A stretch of 64,000 bases of DNA from Candidatus Planktophila lacus. Its GTDB lineage: Bacteria; Actinomycetota; Actinomycetes; Nanopelagicales; Nanopelagicaceae. Of this stretch, positions 33,182 to 41,660 are shown in pieces. The position numbers and the translations under genes are program-made. Positions within the stretch are counted from its first letter, which is position 1. Each line of letters opens with the position of its first letter. The stretch covers positions 62,001 through 126,000 of the forward strand of contig NZ_CP016783.1 in the NCBI RefSeq assembly GCF_002288385.1, in the 5' to 3' direction. The notes beneath the pieces are model-generated. The model had not been told where the DNA came from. It did not search any database and saw only the letters and a list, made by a program, of their open reading frames with translations.

Positions 33182-34120
33182 ATGGCCGGCACTGCAAAAC
33201 CTCGTGGCGCAGCTCGATCAAGTTCTAAAAAGGGACCAACTGGTGGAACCGGTGGAAAAAATAAACGTCGCTTAGAAGGTAAAGGTCCAACGCCAAAGGC
33301 GGAAGATCGTCCGTACCACGCAGCGGCAAAGCGTAAGAAGGCTGCCGAAAAGAAAGTTTCACCACGTACTCGCACTGGTCGAAGCGAACGACCAAAGGGA
33401 GAAATTGTTTCTGGTCGTAACGCAGTCCTTGAAGCACTTCGTGCCAGCGTTCCGGCAACCGAGTTAATCGTTGCACGCAGTATCGATGTCGATGATCGCG
33501 TCGCTGAATCACTGCAACTTGCACTGCATCACCAACTTCCGATTCGCGAAGTTCACCGTGCAGAACTTGAAGGCATCAACGCCAATAGCCAAGGAATTAT
33601 CTTGGCGATTAAGCCTTACCAATACTCTTCATTCCAAGAAATTACCGAACGTGCAAACCATCCGATTTTAATTGTGGCACTTGATGGCGTAACTGATCCA
33701 CGCAACCTCGGTGCAATCGTGCGAAGTGCAGCAGCATTCGGTGCAGCAGGCGTTGTCATGACCGAACGTCGCGCAGCAGCAATGACCGCGTCCGCGTGGA
33801 AATCATCAGCTGGTGCTGCAGCACGTCTGCCGGTTGCACAAGTAACCAATATGGCGCGCACGATTGATGATGCCAAGAAGCTGGGCTGCTTTGTTATCGG
33901 CCTAGATGGCGAATCAGATGAGACTTTGAGCGGCATGAAGGTTGCGAAAGAGAATGTAATGATCGTTGTTGGCAGCGAAGGAAAAGGTCTTTCCCGCCTA
34001 GTGCGCGAAAAGTGCGATCTTGTTGTTTCAATTCCGATGCGCGCTACAACTGAATCACTTAACGCCAGCGTTGCAACTTCAATTGCGCTCTTCTGGGTAG
34101 ACGAGCAACGTCGCAAGTAA
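33182..34120 (+). CDS. rlmB: 23S rRNA 2'-O-ribose methyltransferase, RlmB/TrmH family
   Basis: 312 residues. A basic, disordered N-terminus (about 1-75, many Lys, Arg, Gly) precedes the substrate-binding domain (IVSGRNAVLEALRASVPATELIVA) and the knotted SpoU domain with ALDGVTDPRNLGAIVRSAAAFGA, VVGSEGKGLSRLVREKCDLVVSIPM and ESLNASVATSIALF. RlmB methylates a guanosine of 23S rRNA. The start abuts the cysS stop with no gap, so translation is coupled. A short 8-bp tandem repeat follows its stop. Confidence 0.92.
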   Translation: MAGTAKPRGAARSSSKKGPTGGTGGKNKRRLEGKGPTPKAEDRPYHAAAKRKKAAEKKVSPRTRTGRSERPKGEIVSGRNAVLEALRASVPATELIVARSIDVDDRVAESLQLALHHQLPIREVHRAELEGINANSQGIILAIKPYQYSSFQEITERANHPILIVALDGVTDPRNLGAIVRSAAAFGAAGVVMTERRAAAMTASAWKSSAGAAARLPVAQVTNMARTIDDAKKLGCFVIGLDGESDETLSGMKVAKENVMIVVGSEGKGLSRLVREKCDLVVSIPMRATTESLNASVATSIALFWVDEQRRK

Positions 34121-34121
34121 A

Positions 34122-34141
34122 GGTCAAAGGGTCAAAGGGTC
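34122..34141 (+). repeat. Tandem repeat of GGTCAAAG, 2.5 copies
   Basis: Two perfect copies (34122-34129, 34130-34137) and a half copy GGTC, starting 2 bases after the rlmB stop and ending 9 bases before the next ATG. Confidence 0.85.
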
Positions 34142-34149
34142 TAGGATAG

Positions 34150-34926
34150 ATGAAGTACAAACGTTTAATTGTCTGCGGAGATTCGTACTCCGAAGGCATG
34201 TCCGATGAAATCATCGGTGGGCAATACCGCGGCTGGGCCGATCGCATAGCTGATGTGATGGCAAGAGAGACCGAAGGCTTTACCTACGTAAATTTAGCGG
34301 TGCGTGGAAAGTTGCTTAAGCAGGTAATTGATGACCAACTTCCGGTAGCTATTTCTTATGCAACTGGTTCGGATACGTTGTTCTCATTTCACGCGGGTGC
34401 AAATGATGCGCTTCGTCCAAGTTATAAACCTGAAGTTGCTATCGGTTTATATGAAGATGCGGTTCGCCGTGTTGCAGCATCTGGTGCAACGGTGATGTTA
34501 TTTACAGTTTTAGAACGCACGGGAAATACGGGACGTGGTTCAGATGTATGGGCAGCGCGCTTTAGCGAATTCAATAAGATCGTTCGTAAAGTTGGAGCAG
34601 AAGTTGGAGCAATTGTTATCGATGCAAATGGAGAGGCGTTCTTTAGCGATAGCCGTTTCTTAGCATTTGATCGTTTACATTTAAATGCCGAAGGCCACCA
34701 CCGAGTTGCGCAAGCGTTGTTAGAAAAGTTGGGTTACCAATTCGATCCGGCTTGGCGAATTCCACTTCCACCTGCTCAGCAAACTCCCTGGTTAAAGAAG
34801 CGCGCAATATCTGCGATCTGGTTCTTTACCTTTGCACTTCCATGGGTCTGGCGCCGTCTTCGCGGAAAATCATCGGGTGATGGACGCACCGCTAAGTACC
34901 CAACCCCCACAAGCTGGCCCGTTTAG
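34150..34926 (+). CDS. SGNH/GDSL-type hydrolase
   Basis: 258 residues. Block I GDSYSEG (Ser12 nucleophile), the GAND block (FHAGANDALRP) and the catalytic Asp-x-x-His in FDRLHLNAEGHH match SGNH esterases/lipases. No signal peptide; a hydrophobic stretch near the end (AIWFFTFALPWVWRRLRG) with basic flanks may attach it to the membrane. Substrate unknown: lipids, acyl esters or acetylated sugars are all possible. A TAGGAT box is too close (2 bases) to serve this ATG as a leaderless promoter. Confidence 0.8.
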   Translation: MKYKRLIVCGDSYSEGMSDEIIGGQYRGWADRIADVMARETEGFTYVNLAVRGKLLKQVIDDQLPVAISYATGSDTLFSFHAGANDALRPSYKPEVAIGLYEDAVRRVAASGATVMLFTVLERTGNTGRGSDVWAARFSEFNKIVRKVGAEVGAIVIDANGEAFFSDSRFLAFDRLHLNAEGHHRVAQALLEKLGYQFDPAWRIPLPPAQQTPWLKKRAISAIWFFTFALPWVWRRLRGKSSGDGRTAKYPTPTSWPV

Positions 34927-34981
34927 CCGCTGTCCACCTACCGATTACTCAATATTCACTTAAGCAAGAGAGACTTAGCCC

Positions 34982-37048
34982 ATGCCTGAAGCTGCTCATT
35001 TAATTGATCGAGAGCTAAGTTGGCTCTCCTTTAACGAGCGTGTGCTCGAGATGGCTGAAGATAGTTCAATTCCAATTCTTGAACGAGTTCGCTTCCTAAC
35101 AATTTTTGCATCAAATTTAGATGAGTTCTATATGGTTCGAGTTGCTTCAGTTCTTGGCAAACTTGAATCTAATCCGCACCTGGTTAACTCTGCCGGTTAT
35201 ACCGCAGCTGAATTAATTGCCGCAATCTCAGAGCGAGTTAAAGAGTTAACGCTGCGCCATGCAAACCTCTTTAAGAAAACGATAACCCCTGAACTTAAGA
35301 GCCACGATATCGAGATTATTCGCTGGGATGATCTATCCGATGATGAACGAAACCACGTCTCACGTATTTTTAGCGATCGCATCTTTCCGGTACTTACGCC
35401 GCTAGCCGTAGATCCATCTCACCCATTTCCATATATCTCTGGGTTATCTCTAAACCTGGCAGTTATCGTCAAGAACCCGAAGAGCTCTGAAGAGTACTTT
35501 GCGCGCGTTAAGGTTCCACCGATACTTTCGCGCTTAGTTTCAGTAAGCCCGGCAGCAAATAGCAAGCGCTTTTTACTGCTAGAAGATCTGATTTCAATTC
35601 ACCTACAAGAACTCTTCCCAGGAATGTTGATTCAAGATCACTACACATTTCGTATTACGAGAAATCAAGATATTGAACTTGAAGATGAAGACACTGAAGA
35701 TTTACTTGATTCACTAGAGCAAGAACTTGCCCGCCGCCGTTTTGGTCCGCCGGTTCGACTGGAAATTGAAGAAGGTATTGATAAGCACTTACTAGATAAA
35801 CTCTGCCAGGAGTTAGATATAAACCCTGCAAACGTTCTTTCGCTTCCCGCGCCCTTGGATTTAACCGATTTAACAAAGATTGCAGATTTAGATCTACCAA
35901 AGTTGAAGTACCCAGCATTTAGATCAAGAACTGCCGCGGCCCTTAGTGAAGTAGATTCCGAAGAGCCAGATCTTTTCTTTGCCGCGATTCGCCAGGGTGA
36001 AATATTGCTCCACCACCCCTATGAATCCTTCACTTCTTCAGTAGTTCAGTTCTTGCAGCATGCCGCACAAGATCCGAATGTGCTTGCGATTAAGCAGACG
36101 CTCTACAGAACATCTGGTGATTCACCAATCATTGAAGCACTGATTGAAGCTGCCGAGGCGGGTAAGCAAGTTCTAGCAGTTATTGAAATTCGTGCTCGCT
36201 TTGACGAGCAGGCCAATGTGCGCTGGGCGCGAAAGTTAGAAGCAGCTGGTGTGCACGTGGTTTATGGATTGATGGGCCTTAAAACTCATGCCAAACTCTC
36301 ACTCGTCGTGCGTGATGAATCGCAAGGCCTACGTCTCTACTGCCATATTGGTACTGGAAATTACAATCCAAAGACTGCGCGCTTTTATGAAGATTTAGGA
36401 ATTCTTAGCGCAGATACTGTTTTAACGGAAGATCTAACAAAACTGTTCAACCAATTATCAGGTTTTGCACCTCACTCAACTTACTCAAGGCTATTAGTTG
36501 CTCCACGTACCCTTCGTACCGGCTTGTTAGAAAAAATCGAAAATGAAATCGCAAATGCGAAGGCTGGCAAGCCAGCCGGCATTCAGATGAAGCTCAATTC
36601 ACTGCTTGATGAAGAATTTGTAGAAGCGCTATATCAGGCATCTTCTGCTGGTGTAAAAATCGATTTAATCATCCGCGGTATATGTGCGATCCGCCCTGGC
36701 ATTAAAGGTCTATCTGAAAACATTCGAGTTCGATCAATTTTGGGAAGATTCCTTGAGCATTCTCGTATTTATCATTTTGTTAATGGCGGCGATAATGAAT
36801 ACTGGATCGGTAGTTCAGATTTAATGCACCGAAACCTTGATCGCCGAGTAGAAAGCTTGGTGCGTATTGAGCGCCCAGCGCATAAGAGCTCATTGCAAGA
36901 GTTAATCGATCTTTCCATCAGCGACGAAACAGCAAGCTGGCACCAGGACGCCGATTCCTGGAAGCGGGTAACGACAGATAAATCAGGTGAGCCTTTGCAA
37001 GATTTGCAGGGTATTTACGTAAAGCGTTATCGAAAGGCTAGGCCATGA
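34982..37048 (+). CDS. ppk1: Polyphosphate kinase 1
   Basis: 688 residues. The N-terminal domain begins IDRELSWLSFNERVLEMA and NLDEFYMVRVAS; catalytic phospholipase-D-like domains carry YCHIGTGNYNPKTARFYEDLG, where the His accepts phosphate, and YHFVNGGDNEYWIGSSDLMHRNLDRRVE. It makes polyphosphate from ATP. The next gene overlaps by four bases (ATGA) and Ppx lies just beyond, so synthesis and breakdown of polyphosphate sit together. GAGACT stands 6 bases before the ATG, a near match to the leaderless pattern. Confidence 0.95.
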   Translation: MPEAAHLIDRELSWLSFNERVLEMAEDSSIPILERVRFLTIFASNLDEFYMVRVASVLGKLESNPHLVNSAGYTAAELIAAISERVKELTLRHANLFKKTITPELKSHDIEIIRWDDLSDDERNHVSRIFSDRIFPVLTPLAVDPSHPFPYISGLSLNLAVIVKNPKSSEEYFARVKVPPILSRLVSVSPAANSKRFLLLEDLISIHLQELFPGMLIQDHYTFRITRNQDIELEDEDTEDLLDSLEQELARRRFGPPVRLEIEEGIDKHLLDKLCQELDINPANVLSLPAPLDLTDLTKIADLDLPKLKYPAFRSRTAAALSEVDSEEPDLFFAAIRQGEILLHHPYESFTSSVVQFLQHAAQDPNVLAIKQTLYRTSGDSPIIEALIEAAEAGKQVLAVIEIRARFDEQANVRWARKLEAAGVHVVYGLMGLKTHAKLSLVVRDESQGLRLYCHIGTGNYNPKTARFYEDLGILSADTVLTEDLTKLFNQLSGFAPHSTYSRLLVAPRTLRTGLLEKIENEIANAKAGKPAGIQMKLNSLLDEEFVEALYQASSAGVKIDLIIRGICAIRPGIKGLSENIRVRSILGRFLEHSRIYHFVNGGDNEYWIGSSDLMHRNLDRRVESLVRIERPAHKSSLQELIDLSISDETASWHQDADSWKRVTTDKSGEPLQDLQGIYVKRYRKARP

Positions 37049-37950
37049 GTAAAGAAGATGGCGCACCGCTAATCCAAGCCGCAGGCGCTGTTTTATGGCG
37101 TAAAAGCTCTGAATCCGAAATCGAGATTGCCGTTATTCACCGTCCTCGTTATGACGATTGGTCACTTCCTAAAGGCAAAGTAGAAAATAACGAATCACAT
37201 ATCGCAACTGCTTACCGTGAAGTTTTGGAAGAGACTGGCTACACATCTACTTTCGGTCCTGAAATTGGCGTAGTTGTTTACAAGCTGGAAGGTGCACCTA
37301 AAGAAGTGCGTTACTGGGCGGCGCAAGCAAGCGATATTCAAGAAGGATCTCCTAATCCAGAAGAGGTAGATCAACTCGAGTGGCTTTCACCAAAGCTAGC
37401 CAAAGAGCGTCTGACAAATAAAGATGATCGAAAGATTGTTGATTATTTCTTGGAGTTTGGAACAGATACCTTCCCAATCATTTTGTTGCGCCATGCCAAA
37501 GCGTTAAAACGTACCGAGTGGAGCGGCGATGATGGCGATCGTCCTCTCGAGCATAAAGGTCAGTTACAGGCAAAGCGCTTGCTCCCAATTTATCTTCCAT
37601 ACGGGATAAAAGAAGTTCACACCTCTGATGCTCTGCGCTGCACCGAAACTGTTGAACCATTGACTCGCGCTATGGAGATAATTCCAATCTTCTCTGCCGA
37701 TTTATCTGAATACGGGTATGAAAAGGATAAAGAAGTCTCATTGGATTACATTCAAGATTTAATGGATCGTGGTATTCCAGCGATAGTTTGTAGCCATAAC
37801 CCAATTATTCCTAAGTTGGTTAAGAAATTAGTTGGCAAAAAGTACTTTAAATCAATGGATCGCGAATTGGAGCCAGCCCAAGCAATTATCTTGCATTGCC
37901 GTACTGGAGAAGTTATTGCCTGCGATTGGATAGACGAACCCATAGTTTAA
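37045..37950 (+). CDS. Nudix hydrolase fused to histidine phosphatase (MutT1-like)
   Basis: 301 residues, two domains as in mycobacterial MutT1. Nudix domain (1-140): LPKGKVENNESHIATAYREVLEETGY is the Nudix box. Histidine-phosphatase domain (about 150-301): IILLRHAKALKRTEWSGDDGDRPL with the phospho-accepting His, TSDALRCTETVEPL and VCSHNPIIP. MutT1 hydrolyses 8-oxo-dGTP, 8-oxo-GTP or diadenosine polyphosphates. It overlaps ppk1 as in mycobacteria. Three tandem copies of a 12-base unit beginning with its stop codon follow. Confidence 0.9.
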   Translation: MSKEDGAPLIQAAGAVLWRKSSESEIEIAVIHRPRYDDWSLPKGKVENNESHIATAYREVLEETGYTSTFGPEIGVVVYKLEGAPKEVRYWAAQASDIQEGSPNPEEVDQLEWLSPKLAKERLTNKDDRKIVDYFLEFGTDTFPIILLRHAKALKRTEWSGDDGDRPLEHKGQLQAKRLLPIYLPYGIKEVHTSDALRCTETVEPLTRAMEIIPIFSADLSEYGYEKDKEVSLDYIQDLMDRGIPAIVCSHNPIIPKLVKKLVGKKYFKSMDRELEPAQAIILHCRTGEVIACDWIDEPIV

Positions 37951-37983
37951 AACAAGGTCTAAAACAAGGTCTAAAACAAGGTC
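37948..37983 (+). repeat. 12-bp tandem repeat that starts with the stop codon
   Basis: TAAAACAAGGTC occurs three times perfectly (37948, 37960, 37972) and a fourth TAAA begins at 37984. The unit length is four codons, so the frame meets TAA four times in a row. Confidence 0.9.
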
Positions 37984-37992
37984 TAAATAAAG

Positions 37993-38910
37993 TTAGCGTT
38001 CCATCCAGTCTAGCCAGCGTAAAACAATACCTTCGCGCAGAGCCCAAGGGCAGATCTCAAGTTCATTGATATGCAAACGTTCCATGGTTGTTCGGGCAAC
38101 AATCGCACCAGCGACAATCTGCCGTGCGCGGCTCTGTGAAACTCCGGGTAGCTCAGCACGTTCCTTATTGGACATCGCCTGAAGCTTCGGAATCATTTTT
38201 GTGAGCGAGTTAATCTTTAAATATTTTGGATTGTCATCAAACCAATGTTCGCCAAGACGAGCCAGCGTTCTAAAAGTTTTACTGGTTGCAACGAAGTGAT
38301 CTGCGATATGTTCCATAATATCTTCGGGTACCGAACTCTTCACTGCCTCAATTACATAATTTTCCAAAGACTTTATCTCTTTAGAAGTGTGTGGATCCGA
38401 AGAAAGATATTCACGTGTCAGGCGTGATGCACCAAGTGGCAACGAAACAGTTGCTTCGGCGCTCTCGTCATCACCTACAGCAATTTCAAGCGATCCACCG
38501 CCAATATCTAAAACTAAAAGTCTCCCGCTCGACCAACCGAGCCAGCGGCGCACTGCTAAAAATGTCATTCGAGCTTCATCATCTCCAGAGAGCACTTGTA
38601 GATCTATATCGAACTTCTTATTGATCTGAAGCAATATTTCTTTTCCATTTTTAGCATCACGTATAGCAGATGTCGCAAATGCCAAGATTTCTTCAGTCTT
38701 AAACTCTTTAGCGTGTGAAATTGCATCGGCTATCGCAGTTTCAAGCAACTCAACGCCTTCGGGAGCTATCTCGCCAGAAATGTTTAAATACTCGTGAAGG
38801 CGTAGTTCAACTTTTTGATTAGTTGCTGGGCTTGGTCGTGCTCCTGGGTGGGCATCAACTACTTGGAGGTGGACGGTATTAGAACCCACATCTAGAACGC
38901 CCAATCGCAT
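37993..38910 (-). CDS. ppx: Ppx/GppA-family exopolyphosphatase
   Basis: 305 residues. GVLDVGSNTVHLQVVD (ATPase/phosphate loop 1), EILAFATSAIRDAKNG, and LVLDIGGGSLEIAVG (loop 2) mark the ASKHA-fold Ppx/GppA family, which removes phosphate from polyphosphate or pppGpp. It is the short form (about 300 residues) without the C-terminal HD domain. It converges on the ppk1-mutT1 pair. A leaderless promoter box stands before the ATG. Confidence 0.9.
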   Translation of the reverse strand: MRLGVLDVGSNTVHLQVVDAHPGARPSPATNQKVELRLHEYLNISGEIAPEGVELLETAIADAISHAKEFKTEEILAFATSAIRDAKNGKEILLQINKKFDIDLQVLSGDDEARMTFLAVRRWLGWSSGRLLVLDIGGGSLEIAVGDDESAEATVSLPLGASRLTREYLSSDPHTSKEIKSLENYVIEAVKSSVPEDIMEHIADHFVATSKTFRTLARLGEHWFDDNPKYLKINSLTKMIPKLQAMSNKERAELPGVSQSRARQIVAGAIVARTTMERLHINELEICPWALREGIVLRWLDWMER

Positions 38911-38917
38911 GCGGCCA

Positions 38918-38923
38918 AACCTA
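38918..38923 (-). promoter_or_regulatory. -10 box, leaderless promoter of ppx
   Basis: Minus-strand TAGGTT, 7 bases before the ATG at 38910; no Shine-Dalgarno sequence. Confidence 0.55.
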
Positions 38924-38951
38924 CCTGTCTAGCGCCCTAATCTCGTTGATT

Positions 38952-38979
38952 TTTACATTGCGCCAATAACTGCCATAAT
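38952..38979 (+). promoter_or_regulatory. Promoter of tRNA-Thr
   Basis: TTTACA (38952-38957) and CATAAT (38974-38979) are 16 bases apart, placing the transcription start about 20 bases before the tRNA. Confidence 0.55.
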
Positions 38980-39006
38980 TACGCCCGTTGCCTTAATCGG
39001 TAGCAA

Positions 39007-39078
39007 GCCTCTCTAGCTCAGTGGTAGAGCAGCGCACTTGTAATGCGCAGGTCGTCAGTTCAATCCTGACGGGGGGCT
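39007..39078 (+). tRNA. tRNA-Thr (anticodon TGT)
   Basis: Cloverleaf read by eye: acceptor GCCTCTC with GGGGGGC (two T-G pairs), D arm with AGCTCAGTGGTAGAGC, anticodon stem GCGCA/TGCGC around CTTGTAA (anticodon TGT), T arm GTCAG-TTCAATC-CTGAC, discriminator T. CCA is not encoded. The carbonic anhydrase gene follows in the same direction. Confidence 0.93.
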
Positions 39079-39114
39079 CTGGAAAGTTTTGACCCGATAG
39101 AAGAAGGGGTAACG

Positions 39115-39633
39115 ATGAAAGATTATTCGTTTCCTCACGAACAATTTGATGATCTGCTCGCCGCGAATGCTGAATACACAAAGTCGTTTCAGTACTCCGA
39201 ATTAACCGGTTCAGCGGCAAAAGGTTTAGCGATCGTAACCTGCATGGATTCTCGTATTAATCCGCTTTCAGTTGTGGGCATGCGATCTGGCGATGCCAAG
39301 ATCCTACGCAACGCCGGGGCTCGAGTTACAGAGGACGTTATCCGCACCTTGGTGCTCGCTACATATCTTTTAAATGTAAAGCGCATCCTGGTTATGCCAC
39401 ATACCGATTGCGCGATGGCGCGTGGCGATGAAGCAGATATCCATGCGCTGATTGACGAGAAATTCGGCGTCGATACGCGCTCACTTGAATTTCGTACTAC
39501 GCGTGATCAAAAGGCGGCGCTAGCGGTCGATGTAAACCGTATTCGCGCTTATCCACTTTTGCGTGATGGCGTCACCGTTGCCGGTGCAATTTATGATGTT
39601 AAGACCGGAACTATTGTTCCGGTTGATTGCTAA
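39115..39633 (+). CDS. Beta-carbonic anhydrase
   Basis: 172 residues. Zinc ligands Cys43 (CMDSR), His96 and Cys99 (HTDC) with the Asp45/Arg47 pair; the NAGARVTEDVIRTLVLATYLL helix is typical. It resembles the short mycobacterial Rv1284-type enzyme and hydrates CO2 reversibly. GAAGGGG precedes the start. The last 23 bases overlap the converging hydrolase gene. Confidence 0.92.
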   Translation: MKDYSFPHEQFDDLLAANAEYTKSFQYSELTGSAAKGLAIVTCMDSRINPLSVVGMRSGDAKILRNAGARVTEDVIRTLVLATYLLNVKRILVMPHTDCAMARGDEADIHALIDEKFGVDTRSLEFRTTRDQKAALAVDVNRIRAYPLLRDGVTVAGAIYDVKTGTIVPVDC

Positions 39634-40390
39634 CTCGCCGAATCGGCATCTTGGTTACTGGATAATTGAGATCCGTTAAGAATTGATGGACAATCGCAAT
39701 AAATAGCGCTGGTTTTTCCTTAGGTGCAATATGTGATGTTCCTGGAATTATCGCTAACTGGCTTAACTCGACCGCGCGATACATATCGAGGGTGTGTTCG
39801 TGAGAGAAAACATCATCATCGCCAGCAATAAAAAGCGTTGGACATTCGATTTTTGCTAATTCTGTAAGAGGGACGTCAGGCTCAGATTCCCAAATCTTTA
39901 ACATTTTTTTAATTTTTTCATTTTGAGTGTGTGGAGCATCGGGTGAAGTTGCAGCATATTCAGCCTTATCTTCTTCGCTTGGTTCTACAAAAGGAAGATG
40001 AGTCACTGCTCCAGACGGGTGGTAGTTAGCCCCGACGAGAATCAGCGATTTAACTAGCTCGGGGCGAGCAATCGCAACCGACATCGCAATGATTCCGCCA
40101 TCTGACCAACCAATTAAATGTGCGGGCTCTTTGACGACATCTTCTAGATAGGCAATTGCTTCACGGATTTGAAAATCAAAATGAAAAGAACCTGCTTGAT
40201 CGCCCGTGTAGCCATGTCCAGTGCGATCGTAGGCAAATAAATGAAAATCAGGTTCTAGATCAGGCGTTAAGACATAATCCCAGTGCGAAGTTTGGCTTAA
40301 GCCACCGTGCAGAAGTAGAACTGCTTCACCGTTGTTCTCCCATTCGTATGAATAGGTTTGGTGTCCACGTAAATCAATGTAGTCAGGCAT
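39611..40390 (-). CDS. Alpha/beta-fold hydrolase
   Basis: 259 residues. The oxyanion stretch LLLHGGLSQTSHWD (about 25-38), nucleophile Ser96 in IGWSDGG, Asp in FIAGDDDVFS and His in IPGTSHIAPKE form a complete triad. Small alpha/beta hydrolases act on esters, lactones or similar; the substrate is open. It follows the NADH dehydrogenase gene by 14 bases on the same strand and is probably co-transcribed with it. Confidence 0.85.
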   Translation of the reverse strand: MPDYIDLRGHQTYSYEWENNGEAVLLLHGGLSQTSHWDYVLTPDLEPDFHLFAYDRTGHGYTGDQAGSFHFDFQIREAIAYLEDVVKEPAHLIGWSDGGIIAMSVAIARPELVKSLILVGANYHPSGAVTHLPFVEPSEEDKAEYAATSPDAPHTQNEKIKKMLKIWESEPDVPLTELAKIECPTLFIAGDDDVFSHEHTLDMYRAVELSQLAIIPGTSHIAPKEKPALFIAIVHQFLTDLNYPVTKMPIRRVSNQPEQ

Positions 40391-40404
40391 GGTTGCTGCT
40401 TTGG

Positions 40405-41637
40405 CTACAGGCTATCCATGATGTGGCGATTGCCGCGGTCGAATGTTAAATAGTTCCAGGTCCAATCGGCGATAGTGCCGATCTTGTTGCGCCCGCCAAG
40501 TAAGTAGAACAAATGCAGCCACAACCAGGCATACCAAGCTGGAATTCCCGTGATCTGAATTCCCTTAAATTGCACAACCGCTTTATGGCGACCAATTGTT
40601 GCCATGGAACCTTTATCGAGGTATTTAAAATCTTGTAGCGCTTGACCGCGCGCGGCACGCATAATTTGTTTTGCAACCCAACGCCCTTGTTGCATCGCAA
40701 CTGGTGCAACCATCGGTAAGAAACCACCATCTGCGCCCTTTGCGCTAGAGATATCACCGATCGCCCAAATATGTGGATAGTGATTTACCTGCAAGTTCTG
40801 CGCAACGCTGATGCGAGTTCCTTCAAGTGGCAAGTTAAGTAGCCCACCAGTTGGTTCACCTTTAACGCCGGCTGCCCAAATAGTTACTTCTGATGGAATT
40901 ACAGATCCATCCTTAACAAGAATCTGACGTGGCTTTACTTGTTGCACAGCGGTATTGAGCAGAACCTTGACGCCAAGTTTCCCTAAATCTTTCTTAGCTC
41001 GTGCAGACAACTTTTCGCTAAACATTGGCAAGATTCTTGGCCCTGCTTCGATCAAGTAAATATCGATATGTTCTGCGGCATTTGCTTCATCATTTTTAAG
41101 TGGACCACGTTTTAGCTCGGCAAGTGCGCCAGCCATTTCAACGCCAGTAGGACCGCCACCGACAACGCTTAAAGAAAGTCTGGTCTGATCTTCAAAACGA
41201 CAGAGATCTTCAAAACGGCGCATTACTTCGGCGCGAATACCGATTGCTTCATGCACGCTCTTCATACCAAGTGCATGCTCATTTACACCTGCAACTCCGA
41301 AATCTGCCGTTGCAGAACCGAGTGCAACAATTAAATGATCAAATTCAAGAACTTCAGAAGAATCTAGTTTTACAGATTTGTTTTTATGATCAACCGAGAT
41401 TGGGGAACCCATTCGGAATTTCACGCCGCTCTTGCGCAGTGCGCCTCGGACTGGATGCGCCACATGGTCTGCAGCAAGGCCAGCAGTTGCTACCTGGTAG
41501 AGCAAAGGCAGAAATGTTTGAAAGTTGTGGCGATCAACAACGGTTACATCGGCGTCTTTCGATAGCGCCTTGGCTGCGGTTAGCCCGCCAAAGCCTGCGC
41601 CTAGAATTACGACGCGAGGTCGATTAGAAGAAGCCAT
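40405..41637 (-). CDS. ndh: Type II NADH dehydrogenase (NDH-2-like)
   Basis: 410 residues. FAD loop VILGAGFGGLTAAKAL at the N-terminus, NAD loop VVGGGPTGVEMAGALAEL (about 164-181), LPLLYQVATAGL quinone-site region and the C-terminal amphipathic YAWLWLHLFYLLG stretch that anchors such enzymes to the membrane. It passes electrons from NADH to quinone without pumping protons. Its leaderless promoter overlaps that of the divergent SDR gene. Confidence 0.88.
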   Translation of the reverse strand: MASSNRPRVVILGAGFGGLTAAKALSKDADVTVVDRHNFQTFLPLLYQVATAGLAADHVAHPVRGALRKSGVKFRMGSPISVDHKNKSVKLDSSEVLEFDHLIVALGSATADFGVAGVNEHALGMKSVHEAIGIRAEVMRRFEDLCRFEDQTRLSLSVVGGGPTGVEMAGALAELKRGPLKNDEANAAEHIDIYLIEAGPRILPMFSEKLSARAKKDLGKLGVKVLLNTAVQQVKPRQILVKDGSVIPSEVTIWAAGVKGEPTGGLLNLPLEGTRISVAQNLQVNHYPHIWAIGDISSAKGADGGFLPMVAPVAMQQGRWVAKQIMRAARGQALQDFKYLDKGSMATIGRHKAVVQFKGIQITGIPAWYAWLWLHLFYLLGGRNKIGTIADWTWNYLTFDRGNRHIMDSL

Positions 41638-41643
41638 GTGCAG

Positions 41644-41653
41644 AGTCTAGGCT
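41644..41653. promoter_or_regulatory. Overlapping divergent -10 boxes between ndh and the SDR gene
   Basis: The top strand reads AGTCTAGGCT. Read rightward, TAGGCT (41648-41653) is 7 bases before the ATG at 41661; read leftward, TAGACT (41649-41644) is 6 bases before the ATG at 41637. The two boxes share the central TA, and the start codons are only 23 bases apart. Confidence 0.6.
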
Positions 41654-41660
41654 CTCCACC

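Noticed and set aside
34142-34147. TAGGAT as leaderless promoter of the SGNH hydrolase
   Set aside because: It ends only 2 bases before the ATG, too close for a transcript starting at that codon.
37948-37983. Possible CRISPR-like repeat array
   Set aside because: Units are 12 bp, directly adjacent and without spacers; no cas genes are present.
39007-39078. tRNA-Thr as a pseudogene because CCA is missing and the acceptor stem has T-G pairs
   Set aside because: All arms pair, the anticodon loop is normal, a promoter is present, and CCA can be added by enzyme.
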